Below, in pieces: positions 14,833 through 23,623 of a DNA stretch of 64,000 nucleotides. Source of the DNA: Paraburkholderia nodosa (GTDB lineage Bacteria; Pseudomonadota; Gammaproteobacteria; Burkholderiales; Burkholderiaceae); NCBI RefSeq assembly GCF_001718195.1, contig NZ_MCNV01000018.1, positions 1 through 64,000 on the forward strand, given 5' to 3'. Made by a program: the position numbers and the translations under genes. Within the stretch, counting starts at the first letter, position 1. Each line of letters opens with the position of its first letter. The notes below the pieces were generated by a model, which saw only the letters and a list, made by a program, of their open reading frames with translations, ran no database searches and was not told the DNA's origin.

Positions 14833-16251
14833 ATGTCGAAGATTCCAGCACGCATAGAACGCATGCCGTATTCGAGCTTTCATCGGCGATTGTTGTGGCT
14901 GGGAGGGCTGGGCTATGTGTTCGATGCGATGGATGCCGCCGTGCTGGCCTTCATGCTGCCGGTGCTGCGCACGCAGTGGCATCTGAGCAGCGTACAGACC
15001 GGCGTGCTCGGCAGCGGCACCTTCATCGGGTATTTCTTCGGCGCCGCGCTCGCCGGCATCCTCGGCGACGTGATCGGGCGGCGCACGGTCATGGTGTGGG
15101 CGCTGATCATCTACTGCATCGCTTCGCTCATTAGCGCCGGGGCGCAGGACTGGCCGTTCTTCATGGCGATGCGCATCGTAGCCGGCGTTGGCACCGGCGC
15201 GGAAAGCGCCATCGTGGCGCCGTTTCTCTCCGAGTTCGTGGCGCGCAAGTATCGCGGCACGTTCACCGGCAGTCTGGCGGCGTTCTTTTCGTTCGGCTTC
15301 GTCGCCGCCGCCGTACTCGGTTATCTGGTCATCCCGCTGGCACCCGATGCCTGGCGCGTCGTCTCGGTGATCACCGCGCTGCCGGTCGTCATGCTGCTGT
15401 GGTGGCGGCGTGCGCTGCCGGAGTCCCCGCGCTGGCTCGATACGCGCGGCAGAACCGCCGAAGCCGAGGCGATCGTCGACAAAATGGAAGCGGAGGTGCG
15501 CGCCAACGGCTTGCAGCTCGAACCGCTGCAACCGCACGAGCCAGCCGCGCCGGCGACCGCGGGGCGCGGCACGCCGCTCGGCAATCTCAAGGCGCTCTGG
15601 TCGCGCGAACTGGCGAGCATTACCGCGATGGCCTGGCTCATGTGGCTGTCGATCACGTTCAGCTACTACGCGTTCTTTACGTGGATTCCCGGTTTGCTGG
15701 TGCAAAGCGGCATGACCATCACGCGCAGCTTTTCGTATTCGCTCGTCATGTACCTCGCGCAAATCCCCGGTTATTTTTCGGGTGCGTGGCTCAATGAAAA
15801 GATCGGCCGCCAGGCCACCATCGCGAGCTACATGGCCCTGGGCGGCCTCTCCGCGCTGGGACTCGCGCTCACGCACGGCAATGCCGAAATCCTGACTGCG
15901 GGCTTCCTGCTGTCGTTCTTCATGAACGGCACGTATGCCGGTGTCTACGCTTTCACGCCCGAAGTGTTCCCGACCGACGTTCGTGCGACCGGCATGGGCG
16001 TCGCTTCGGCAATCGGGCGCCTGGGCGCGATCGCCGCGCCGATCCTCGTTGGCTATCTCTACCCGCGCCTGGGCTTTGGCGGGGTTTTTGGCGCCACGAC
16101 GCTGGTGCTGATCATCGGCGCGCTCGCCGTTCTGATCATGGGCGTACCCACGCGCGGCCGCTCGCTCGAAGAAATTGCCGCCATGCGCATGAAGCGCTCG
16201 GAGTCGGCGCATGACACGCTCGCGCGAGGCAACCAAAGGAGGAACGTATGA
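14833..16251 (+). CDS. MFS transporter, metabolite:H+ symporter type
   Basis: A 472-residue protein with 12 predicted helices. Family signatures are GYVFDAMDAAVLAFMLP in helix 1, GDVIGRRTVMVW between helices 2 and 3, RIVAGVGTGAESAIV, and PESPRWL before the central loop. These fit the sugar/aromatic-acid symporter branches. ATG 14833 has GGAGG 7 bases upstream. The amidohydrolase gene starts inside its stop codon (ATGA, 16248-16251), so the two are translationally coupled and the transporter probably imports the hydrolase's substrate. Confidence 0.88.
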   Translation: MSKIPARIERMPYSSFHRRLLWLGGLGYVFDAMDAAVLAFMLPVLRTQWHLSSVQTGVLGSGTFIGYFFGAALAGILGDVIGRRTVMVWALIIYCIASLISAGAQDWPFFMAMRIVAGVGTGAESAIVAPFLSEFVARKYRGTFTGSLAAFFSFGFVAAAVLGYLVIPLAPDAWRVVSVITALPVVMLLWWRRALPESPRWLDTRGRTAEAEAIVDKMEAEVRANGLQLEPLQPHEPAAPATAGRGTPLGNLKALWSRELASITAMAWLMWLSITFSYYAFFTWIPGLLVQSGMTITRSFSYSLVMYLAQIPGYFSGAWLNEKIGRQATIASYMALGGLSALGLALTHGNAEILTAGFLLSFFMNGTYAGVYAFTPEVFPTDVRATGMGVASAIGRLGAIAAPILVGYLYPRLGFGGVFGATTLVLIIGALAVLIMGVPTRGRSLEEIAAMRMKRSESAHDTLARGNQRRNV

Positions 16252-17492
16252 ACCGCATCCTGTTCAAGAACGGTGCTTTGCTCGATCCGCTGCAAGGCGC
16301 TTTGCAGCCGGGCCACAATCTGCTGGTGGAAGGCGACACGATCAAGGCAATGTCGACACAGCCGATTGACGTGCACGACGCGCAGATCATCGATCTCGCA
16401 GGAAAGACCATCATGCCGGGCCTGATCGACCTGCATGCGCATATGGTCGCGACGCAGTTCGACTTGCCGGCCCAGGCGAGGATGCCCAACGTATTCGTCA
16501 CCCTCAAGGCGGTTCCGATCATGCGCGGCATCTTGCGGCGCGGATTCACGACCGTGCGCGATGCGGGGGGCGCCGGCTTCGCGCTGAAGCAATCGATCGA
16601 AATGGGCCTCGCTCAGGGGCCGCGCCTGTTCGTTGCCGGGCGCGCGCTCAGCCAGACCGGCGGCCACGGCGACGTGCGCGCGCGCTCGGACTTCATCGTC
16701 GGCGACGCGCCGTGCAACTGCTGCGTGCGCGTCGGGGCCTTGAGCCGCGTGGTCGATGGCGTCGACGCGTTGCGCCGGGCCGTGCGGGAAGAACTGCAGA
16801 TGGGCGCCGACCAGATCAAGATCATGGCCTCGGGCGGGGTCGCGTCGCCGACCGATCCGGTCGGCGCGCTCGGTTACTCGGAGGACGAGATCCGCGCGGT
16901 CGTCGCCGAAGCCCACGCGCGCGGCACTTACGTGATGGCGCATGCCTATACGCCCGAATCGATGCAGCGTGCGGTGCGCTGCGGTGTACGCACCATCGAG
17001 CACGGCAATCTGATCGACGCACCGACCGCCGCGCTGATGGCCGAGCACGGCGCGTACGCGGTGCCCACGCTGGTGGCCTACGAAGCGTTGCATCTGGAAG
17101 GGGAGCGCTACGGCTTGCCCCCCGAGAGCGCGGCCAAGATCGACATCGTGCGCGAGGCCGGCTTGCAGTCACTGGAAATATTCAAACGCGCCGGGGTCAA
17201 GATGGGCTTTGGCACCGATCTGCTCGGCCCATCGCATCGCATGCAAAGCGACGAGTTCACGATTCGCGCGCAAGTCCTGACGCCTGGGGAGATCATCAGC
17301 AGCGCCACCACCATCGGCGCCGAAATCCTCGGCATGACGGGCAAGCTGGGACGCCTGGCACCGGGCGCCTATGCCGACGTGCTGGTGGTCGATGGCGATC
17401 CGCTGCGCGACCTGAGCTGCCTCGGCGGCCAGGGCGATCACATTCCGCTGGTGATGAAGGGCGGACACGTCGAGTTCAACGAATTGCGTTGA
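16248..17492 (+). CDS. Metal-dependent amidohydrolase (prolidase/imidazolonepropionase-like)
   Basis: A 414-residue amidohydrolase-superfamily enzyme. Metal ligands are visible as H-A-H in GLIDLHAHMV (about residue 63), the bridging carboxylated Lys in ADQIKIMASGG (about 188), His in YVMAHAYTPE, His in RTIEHGNLID, and the catalytic Asp in GFGTDLLG (about 326). Enzymes of this subgroup cleave Xaa-Pro or N-acyl amino acids, among other amides; the true substrate is unknown. It overlaps the MFS gene by 4 bases, which suggests import followed by hydrolysis. The next gene is convergent. Confidence 0.87.
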   Translation: MNRILFKNGALLDPLQGALQPGHNLLVEGDTIKAMSTQPIDVHDAQIIDLAGKTIMPGLIDLHAHMVATQFDLPAQARMPNVFVTLKAVPIMRGILRRGFTTVRDAGGAGFALKQSIEMGLAQGPRLFVAGRALSQTGGHGDVRARSDFIVGDAPCNCCVRVGALSRVVDGVDALRRAVREELQMGADQIKIMASGGVASPTDPVGALGYSEDEIRAVVAEAHARGTYVMAHAYTPESMQRAVRCGVRTIEHGNLIDAPTAALMAEHGAYAVPTLVAYEALHLEGERYGLPPESAAKIDIVREAGLQSLEIFKRAGVKMGFGTDLLGPSHRMQSDEFTIRAQVLTPGEIISSATTIGAEILGMTGKLGRLAPGAYADVLVVDGDPLRDLSCLGGQGDHIPLVMKGGHVEFNELR

Positions 17493-17505
17493 AGCGGTCA
17501 AGGCA

Positions 17506-17534
17506 TGCTAGCCGAATTGGCAGACAGGCTGGCA
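17506..17534. terminator. Weak hairpin between convergent genes
   Basis: TGCTAGCC (17506-17513) can pair with GGCTGGCA (17527-17534) with one mismatch, in the 57-base gap between the amidohydrolase and the minus-strand FAD dehydrogenase. No T-run is present. Confidence 0.25.
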
Positions 17535-17549
17535 CTTGTGCGGACATCA

Positions 17550-19289
17550 CTAGTGAATATTCCGGGTTGCAATCTCGCCGCTGGAAAGCACAACTCCATG
17601 CCGCTCACACGCAGTTTCACGCGTCGCATCAATTTCCTGCAGCGTGCGTGCCGAATCCCATCCTAGCGCCTGTGCTGCAATCGCGGAGACTTCCAGCAAC
17701 AATGCGTTCGTCAGATGCCCTGAGATCGCAATGGTCGTGCGGCGGAACACCAGATCCGCGAGATGCGTCACCATATCTTGCTCGCAAAGGTATCGGATTT
17801 CATGGGTCGTATACGCCGCCTCGCCCGTGAGCGAATGATCCGCGCGTCCGTCCTGCGCATGCGCGCAGTACGCGGCGACCGCCGCAGCCGCTGTGCCATA
17901 GCGGGCGAAAAGCGTCTCGGCCCGTGCGGCCGGAAGAGTGTGGCGTTGTGCGAGCGCGCCGATCCACGCGTCCCGTTTGCCTGCATCGTGCGGATAATCA
18001 CGGCCGCCGCCGATCGGCTCGTGGCGCGTGCTGATCCTGCGTGAGCGTTCGAGGCGTCCGAGCACATCGTCGGCGACGGATTCCGCAAATCCGCGAAAGG
18101 TCGTCCATTTGCCGCCCACCAGCGACAGCACCGAGATCTGCGTACCCGGCAGGTGATCGACGTGCACCACATGATCGCGGCTCACATCGCCCGGATTCGC
18201 AGCGTCTGAATAAGGCAGTGGCCGCACGCCGCTATAGCGGAAGGCGATATCCGATTGCTTGAGATCCACACGGGGAAAGACTTCGCGCAAGACGCCGAGC
18301 ATATAGGCGACCTCGTCGTCCTCGCAGCGCACGCCGTCCGGATCGTCGACCCGGATATCGGTCGAGCCGATGAGCAGCTTGTCCATAAACGGATAGATGA
18401 GCGAGATGCGACCGTCCTTCGAGCCGTAGTACACCATGCGGCCGCGCAGTTGCGCATGGAGCTCGGGATGGTCGACGATCAAATGCGACCCCTTCGCTCC
18501 GCCGATATATTTCCGCTCGATCCCGAGCGCAGCATTGACGCTGTCGATCCACGCGCCGCCCGCATTGACGACGATCGCGGGCTCCGTGGCAATGCGTTCT
18601 TGCGTCACGAGATCACGCAGCCATACGACGCCGCTCTCCACGTGATCGACACTCACGTAATTGGCTGCGGCAGCGTGCTCGCAGGCAGCGAGACCATCGG
18701 CGACGAGTTCGAAGTTCAGCCGTTCGGCTTGCGTCACTTTGGCGTCGTAATACGTGGCAGTCGCCTTGATCGCAGGATCGAGCAGCGGCAGGCTCTGCAG
18801 CGACTGCTTTCTGAGCGCGAAACGGTGCCGCGGCATCGTGCGGTCATGCCGGCCGAGAAAGTCGTACATCGCCAGACCGATCTTCGAGATGACCGCGCCC
18901 CGATCGGCGAGCTTTGCCTTCATGCCGAAGAAGCGGCGCGCGGACGCGATCATGCCGCCGAAGTACGAGTGAATCGGCAATACGGTTTCGAGCGGCCGCA
19001 CAAAGTGCGGCGCGTTTTTCAGCAGCAGGTTGCGCTCCAGCGTGGATTCGGCCACGAGGCGAAACTCGCCGGTTTCGAGGTACTTCACGCCGCCATGGAT
19101 GAGCCGCGACGGCGCGCTGCTCGCCCCCGAAGCGAAATCCGTCTTGTCGATCAGCAGGCAGTCGACGCCTTGCAATGAGAGGTCGCGAAAGAGGCCCGCG
19201 CCGTTGATGCCGCCACCGACAATCAACACGCTGACCTTCGGCCGCTGCCTCACGCGGTCGAGAAAGAATTTGCGGTTTCGTTCTGTCAT
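17550..19289 (-). CDS. GlpD-like FAD polyol-phosphate dehydrogenase (second copy)
   Basis: A 579-residue FAD oxidoreductase of the glycerol-3-phosphate dehydrogenase family. It has the N-terminal FAD motif VLIVGGGINGAGLFRDLSLQG (positions 21-41, the first Gly cluster being GGGINGAG), then RLIHGGVKYLE, and the later VGGKWTTFRGFAE. It is about 75 residues longer than the EryB-type protein encoded at 23624, mainly in the C-terminal domain. It follows a sugar kinase gene by 15 bases, an arrangement that implies phosphorylation of a polyol and then oxidation of the phosphate. Glycerol, a tetritol isomer such as threitol, or a pentitol are candidates. It is distinct enough from the 23624 copy to expect another substrate. 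Confidence 0.82.
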   Translation of the reverse strand: MTERNRKFFLDRVRQRPKVSVLIVGGGINGAGLFRDLSLQGVDCLLIDKTDFASGASSAPSRLIHGGVKYLETGEFRLVAESTLERNLLLKNAPHFVRPLETVLPIHSYFGGMIASARRFFGMKAKLADRGAVISKIGLAMYDFLGRHDRTMPRHRFALRKQSLQSLPLLDPAIKATATYYDAKVTQAERLNFELVADGLAACEHAAAANYVSVDHVESGVVWLRDLVTQERIATEPAIVVNAGGAWIDSVNAALGIERKYIGGAKGSHLIVDHPELHAQLRGRMVYYGSKDGRISLIYPFMDKLLIGSTDIRVDDPDGVRCEDDEVAYMLGVLREVFPRVDLKQSDIAFRYSGVRPLPYSDAANPGDVSRDHVVHVDHLPGTQISVLSLVGGKWTTFRGFAESVADDVLGRLERSRRISTRHEPIGGGRDYPHDAGKRDAWIGALAQRHTLPAARAETLFARYGTAAAAVAAYCAHAQDGRADHSLTGEAAYTTHEIRYLCEQDMVTHLADLVFRRTTIAISGHLTNALLLEVSAIAAQALGWDSARTLQEIDATRETACERHGVVLSSGEIATRNIH

Positions 19290-19304
19290 CGTTGCGCTCC
19301 CCTT

Positions 19305-20822
19305 TCAGTGCGCGATGGCCGCATGATCGAGCGCGGGCCACAAAGGCTGCATGGCTGCCGTTAGCCGCGACCAGAGCGCATACGCCTCGTCGAGTTGGCC
19401 ATGTCGTTGGGTGTCCGGAACGTACGTGTGCGCGACCCGGCACGCGCGCGCGGTCGCTTCGGAAAGCGAGGCGAAAACGCCCACGCTGACACCGGCGCAG
19501 AGCGCAGCGCCAAGCGCGCTGGCCTCCCGACTCTCGGGAATATCGATCGCGACGCCGAGGACATCGGCGAATAGCTGGGCAAGCAGGGGACTCGACGAGC
19601 CTCCGCCAGTCAGCCCGGCCCGACGCGCAGGAAACGCGCTCGTCAATGCTTCGACGTGCCAACGGTGATTGAACACCATGCCTTCGAGCACGGCCCGCGC
19701 CAGATGCGCGCGACGATGCCACGAGCGTATGCCGAAGAACGACGCACTCGCCGGTTGCTCGAACGGCGAGCCGAACAGGAACGGATGAAACATGACCGAA
19801 CTCGGCTCCGCGAAGGCCGCTTGCACTTCGTCGCCGATCAGGTCGAACAGCGAGCAGCCGCGCCGCGCGGCTTCCTGCGTTTCGTGCTGAAAGAGTTCGC
19901 GCAACGCCCAGTCGATGTTGCTCGATGAAGCAGGCGAGATGGACATGTTCAACCACTGGCCGGGGCGCGTGCCATTGCGGCATGACCAGCGCGGATCCCG
20001 TTGCGGTCGATCGGAGAGGATTTCGTTGATGCTGAACGTGCCCGCCGTAATCGAAACAACACCCGGCTCGATGTTGCCCATGCCGAGCGCGCTCGACGTG
20101 ACATCGTGCAGCCCGCAGGCAACCGGCGTGCCTTCCTTCAGCCCGGTCTGCGCGGCGGCCCGCGCGGTGACCCGGCCGGCGGGCGCTGCCGAAGCGATGA
20201 TCTGCGGCCGCGCATGACCGATCGACGTCAGGCCGTAGAGCGCCAGGACTTCGTCGCTGTAAGTCTGCGTATCGACATCGGTGAAGGACGAACTCGCTTC
20301 GGTCGGATCGGTGGCCGGCACGCCGGTCAGGCACAGACGCAGCCAGTCCTTGCAAAAGAGCACGTGGCCGATCTTCGCAAAGCGCTCTTGCTCGTTGAAC
20401 TGGATCCACTTCAGCAGGCTCACCGCGGCGTAGGGATAGGGCTGCTGTCCCGTCAGCGTCAGCGCTTTTTCGAGCACGCCTGCCTCACGCCAGCGCTCGG
20501 TTACCTCGAATGCGCGACTGTCGAGCGACAGTACACCCGGTCCGAGCGGCGCGCCGGCGCTGTCGACGAGATAGAGCCCGTCGCCGTGCCCGGTCACGCC
20601 CACGGCCGCAATCGAGTCCGGCGGAATCTCGTGCAACGCATCGCGGATGGCGCCGCAGGCCGCTGCCCAAACCTCTTGCATGTCCCGTTCGACGTGTCGC
20701 GCGCGCGGTTGGCGCTGCTCGACCCGCCGGCTTCCCACCGCGACGGTGCGTCCGGATGTGTCAAAGACGACGGCCTTGGTGGCGGTCGAACCGCTGTCGA
20801 CGCCGAGTAAATAGCGCTCCAT
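19305..20822 (-). CDS. FGGY-family carbohydrate kinase (second copy)
   Basis: A 505-residue sugar or polyol kinase. The N-terminal phosphate loop is LLGVDSGSTATKAVVFD (residues about 5-21). The substrate region reads VGVTGHGDGLYLVD, the catalytic Asp is in GLHDVTSSALG (about residue 245), and the ATP-binding motif is LTGGGSSSPLLAQLF. The ATG at 20822 has GGAG 6 bases upstream. It is divergent from eryD and paired with the GlpD-like gene at 17550. Together they look like a second kinase/dehydrogenase module fed by the same regulator region. Substrate unknown; it is clearly not a close duplicate of the kinase at 21981. Confidence 0.83.
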   Translation of the reverse strand: MERYLLGVDSGSTATKAVVFDTSGRTVAVGSRRVEQRQPRARHVERDMQEVWAAACGAIRDALHEIPPDSIAAVGVTGHGDGLYLVDSAGAPLGPGVLSLDSRAFEVTERWREAGVLEKALTLTGQQPYPYAAVSLLKWIQFNEQERFAKIGHVLFCKDWLRLCLTGVPATDPTEASSSFTDVDTQTYSDEVLALYGLTSIGHARPQIIASAAPAGRVTARAAAQTGLKEGTPVACGLHDVTSSALGMGNIEPGVVSITAGTFSINEILSDRPQRDPRWSCRNGTRPGQWLNMSISPASSSNIDWALRELFQHETQEAARRGCSLFDLIGDEVQAAFAEPSSVMFHPFLFGSPFEQPASASFFGIRSWHRRAHLARAVLEGMVFNHRWHVEALTSAFPARRAGLTGGGSSSPLLAQLFADVLGVAIDIPESREASALGAALCAGVSVGVFASLSEATARACRVAHTYVPDTQRHGQLDEAYALWSRLTAAMQPLWPALDHAAIAH

Positions 20823-20945
20823 CGTGTCTCCATGCTGTTTTTTGATGCGTTGCAACAGCTTCCTTTCGGCCCATCGAGCAGGCGAAGACCACCCAGGGTT
20901 ATCGCGGATGGCAGCCGGGGAAAGGAATGCTTACCTTGGGGTCAC

Positions 20946-20987
20946 TGAAATAAATTTCAACACACGAAAAAAATATCACTTTTCGTG
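20946..20987 (+). promoter_or_regulatory. Tandem inverted repeats upstream of eryD
   Basis: Two palindromes sit just before eryD in the 181-base divergent region. TGAAAT-AA-ATTTCA (20946-20959) is followed by CACGAAAA (20963-20970) and its exact complement TTTTCGTG (20980-20987), with a 9-base spacer. Autoregulation by SorC-family EryD is known in Brucella, so these are likely operator sites. The second repeat lies only 16 bases from the start codon and could also form an mRNA hairpin in the leader. Confidence 0.6.
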
Positions 20988-21003
20988 GGTGCATGGAGAC
21001 AAC

Positions 21004-21981
21004 ATGACGAAAATCGCCGGAAAGCGTGATGCCGAGGACAGCCTTGCGATACGCGCGGCCTGGTTGCACTACGCAGCCGGGCAGACCCAGGCCGATGTCG
21101 CTTCCCGACTCGGCGTGAGCAGCGTCAAGGCGCACCGGTTGATCACGCGCGCCAATCAGAGCGGCGCGATCAAGTTCACGATCGACGGCGATGTCGCCGA
21201 GTGCGTCGTGCTCGAAGCCGAACTGGCCCAGCGCTATGGCCTGAGTTATTGCGAAGTGGTGCCGGATCTGCACGAAGGCGACTTGCCGTTGCGTGCGTTG
21301 GGGGTCGCGGGGGCGTACTTCCTGCAACGCGAGATCGCGGCGCGCCAGGACGGCGTGATCGGCATCGGACACGGGCGCACGCTCGCCGCCGTGGTCGCGA
21401 ACATCCCGCGCATGGACGCAGGCACGGTGCGTTTCGTGTCGCTGCTCGGCGGCGTGACGCGCAAGTACACCGCGAATCCGTACGACGTCATCCACAAGCT
21501 CGCCGACCAGACGGGCGCGGTGTCGTACGTGCTGCCGCTGCCGTTTTTCGCCAATACCGCGGAGGATCGCGAGGTGCTGCTCTCGCAGCGTGGCGTGCGC
21601 GAAGTATTCGATCTCGCGGCGCATGCGGATTTGATGGTCGTCGGCATCGGCTCGGTGGACGAGGACGCGCAGCTTGTCGCGTCGCAGATGATCGAGCCGG
21701 CCGAAATCGAGGAAGTGCGCAGCAAGGGCGGCAAGGGCGAACTGCTCGGCCATTTTTTCAGCGACGCCGGCGAATCCGTCGAAACGTCGCTGGCGGCGCG
21801 CACGGTCGCGCCTCCGTTGGCCGATCTGACGAGCCGGCGCATTGTGGCCATTGCCGGAGGCGCGTCGAAGATCGCGGCCATCCGCGCCGTCCTGAAGAGC
21901 GGACTCCTTAGCGGCTTGATCACCGACGAGGCCACGGCGCTGGCGCTGAATGGCGACCCTGTCGCGACGGAAGCGCCGTGA
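21004..21981 (+). CDS. eryD: SorC/DeoR-family regulator of the tetritol operon (EryD-like)
   Basis: A 325-residue regulator. The N-terminal helix-turn-helix is at about residues 15-50 (GQTQADVASRLGVSSVKAHR). The rest is the SorC sugar-phosphate-binding domain, with IGIGHGRTLAAVV and a C-terminal IVAIAGGASKIAAI. In Brucella EryD represses the ery operon and is relieved by erythritol or its metabolites. Here it is the first gene of an at least 12-gene run and its stop overlaps the eryA start (TGATG). ATG 21004 follows GGAG at 20995-20998; the open frame extends further upstream without a ribosome site. Confidence 0.85.
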   Translation: MTKIAGKRDAEDSLAIRAAWLHYAAGQTQADVASRLGVSSVKAHRLITRANQSGAIKFTIDGDVAECVVLEAELAQRYGLSYCEVVPDLHEGDLPLRALGVAGAYFLQREIAARQDGVIGIGHGRTLAAVVANIPRMDAGTVRFVSLLGGVTRKYTANPYDVIHKLADQTGAVSYVLPLPFFANTAEDREVLLSQRGVREVFDLAAHADLMVVGIGSVDEDAQLVASQMIEPAEIEEVRSKGGKGELLGHFFSDAGESVETSLAARTVAPPLADLTSRRIVAIAGGASKIAAIRAVLKSGLLSGLITDEATALALNGDPVATEAP

Positions 21982-23603
21982 TGGACAAGGTCATGGGCAC
22001 AGTCACGGGCAACGCGGCACGAGATCTCCTCGTCGGCATCGACGCGGGCACCTCGGTCATCAAGGCCGTGGCCTTCGATTTGTCGGGACGGCAGATTGCC
22101 GTGGCCTCGCTGCCCAATCGCTACACGACCAGCGCCGATGGCGCGGCGACCCAGTCGCTGGCGCAAACCTGGGCCGATTGCGCGCAGACCTTGCGCGATC
22201 TCGGCGAGCAGGTCGAGGGCCTCGCGCAGCGCACGCAGGCGCTGGCGGTCACGGGCCAGGGCGATGGCACGTGGCTCGTCGGTGCGGACAATCAACCCGC
22301 AAGCGACGCCTGGCTGTGGCTCGATGCGCGCGCCGCGAACACGGTGCGCGCCTTGCAGGAAGGCCCCGCAAGTCGCGCGCGCTTCGAGGCGACCGGCACC
22401 GGGCTCGCCGCATGCAGCCAGGGCGCGCAGATCGCGCATATGGCCGCGACGATGCCGGACGTGCTGGCGCGCGCCGAAGTCGCGCTGCATTGCAAGGACT
22501 GGCTGTATCTCAATCTCACCGGCGTGCGCGCGACCGATCCGTCGGAGGCCAGCTTCACCTACGGCAACTTTCGCACGCGCCGCTACGACGATGCGGTCAT
22601 CGACGCACTCGGCCTGAGCGCGCGGCGCGGCTTGCTGCCCGAGATTATCGACGGGACCGAACACACGCATCCCCTCTCTGCGCAGGCCGCAGCCGAGACG
22701 GGCCTGCTGGCCGGTACGCCCGTGTCTCTCGGCTTCGTCGATATCGTGCTGACGGCGCTGGGCGCGGGCATCCACACCGAAGGCGCGGCGGGCGCGAGTT
22801 GCTCGATCGTCGGCTCGACGGGCATGCACATGCGGGCCATGCGCAACGAGAACGTGCATCTGAACGCGGAAGGCACGGGCTATGTCATCGCGCTGCCGTT
22901 GCCGGGCATGTCGGCGCAGGTGCAGTCGAACATGGCGGCCACGCTGAACGTCGACTGGGTGCTCAATCTCGCCTGCGATCTGCTCACGCAGTTCGGCACG
23001 AGCCTCTCGCGCAGCGACCGGATCAAATGCATCGACGGCTGGCTGCAGGAAGGGCGGCCGGGCTCGCTGCTGTATCACCCGTATATCTCGGATGCGGGCG
23101 AACGCGGGCCGTTTGTCGAGCCCAACGCGCGTGCGGACTTCATTGGACTGACGAGCGAAAGCCGCTATCCGGACCTGGTCCGCGCCGTGGTCGAAGGGCT
23201 CGGAATGGCCGCACGCGACTGCTACACGTCGATGGGCATACCCATGCCTGACGAGCTACGCCTGACCGGCGGAGCGACGCGTTCGCGCGCGTTGCGCGGC
23301 GTGCTCGGCGCCGTGGTCGGCGCGCCCACGCGGATCTCCACCCGCGAGGAAGCGGGCGCGGCCGGTGCGGCCATGATGGCTGCGGTTGCGCTCGGCGTGT
23401 ACCCGAACATGAATGCGTGCATCGCCGAATGGGTGACGCCGCTGCTGGGACGGCCCGAGTCGCCCGATGCGGAATTGACCCGCTTGTACGCGCAACTTTT
23501 TCCCGCGTATCGCAAGGCACGCGAGGCGCTGGTGCCGACGTGGGCGGAAACGGCCCGATTGCTGAAATCCCGGCATCGGCCAGTTTCCGCAAGCCTCAAC
23601 TAA
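21981..23603 (+). CDS. eryA: Erythritol kinase-like FGGY kinase (EryA)
   Basis: A 540-residue FGGY kinase, near the family's usual 500-520. Visible are LLVGIDAGTSVIKAVAFDLSG (first 19 residues after position 16), AVTGQGDGTWLVG, the catalytic Asp in GFVDIVLTALGAG (about residue 255), and the ATP-site LTGGATRSRAL. In the known pathway EryA makes L-erythritol-4-phosphate from erythritol. ATG 21981 overlaps the eryD stop; GTG 21978 is an alternative. The assignment relies on the full set of ery-type neighbours, since kinases of this family vary in substrate. Confidence 0.82.
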   Translation: MDKVMGTVTGNAARDLLVGIDAGTSVIKAVAFDLSGRQIAVASLPNRYTTSADGAATQSLAQTWADCAQTLRDLGEQVEGLAQRTQALAVTGQGDGTWLVGADNQPASDAWLWLDARAANTVRALQEGPASRARFEATGTGLAACSQGAQIAHMAATMPDVLARAEVALHCKDWLYLNLTGVRATDPSEASFTYGNFRTRRYDDAVIDALGLSARRGLLPEIIDGTEHTHPLSAQAAAETGLLAGTPVSLGFVDIVLTALGAGIHTEGAAGASCSIVGSTGMHMRAMRNENVHLNAEGTGYVIALPLPGMSAQVQSNMAATLNVDWVLNLACDLLTQFGTSLSRSDRIKCIDGWLQEGRPGSLLYHPYISDAGERGPFVEPNARADFIGLTSESRYPDLVRAVVEGLGMAARDCYTSMGIPMPDELRLTGGATRSRALRGVLGAVVGAPTRISTREEAGAAGAAMMAAVALGVYPNMNACIAEWVTPLLGRPESPDAELTRLYAQLFPAYRKAREALVPTWAETARLLKSRHRPVSASLN

Positions 23604-23623
23604 CGTCGAACATGGAACGTGAG

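Noticed and set aside
17500..17575. A stretch resembling a tRNA-Leu (CCGAATTGGCAGACAGGC, later CCGGGTTGCAATC)
   Set aside because: It does not fold into a cloverleaf, lacks a proper anticodon stem, and its right part is the 3' end of the minus-strand FAD dehydrogenase gene.
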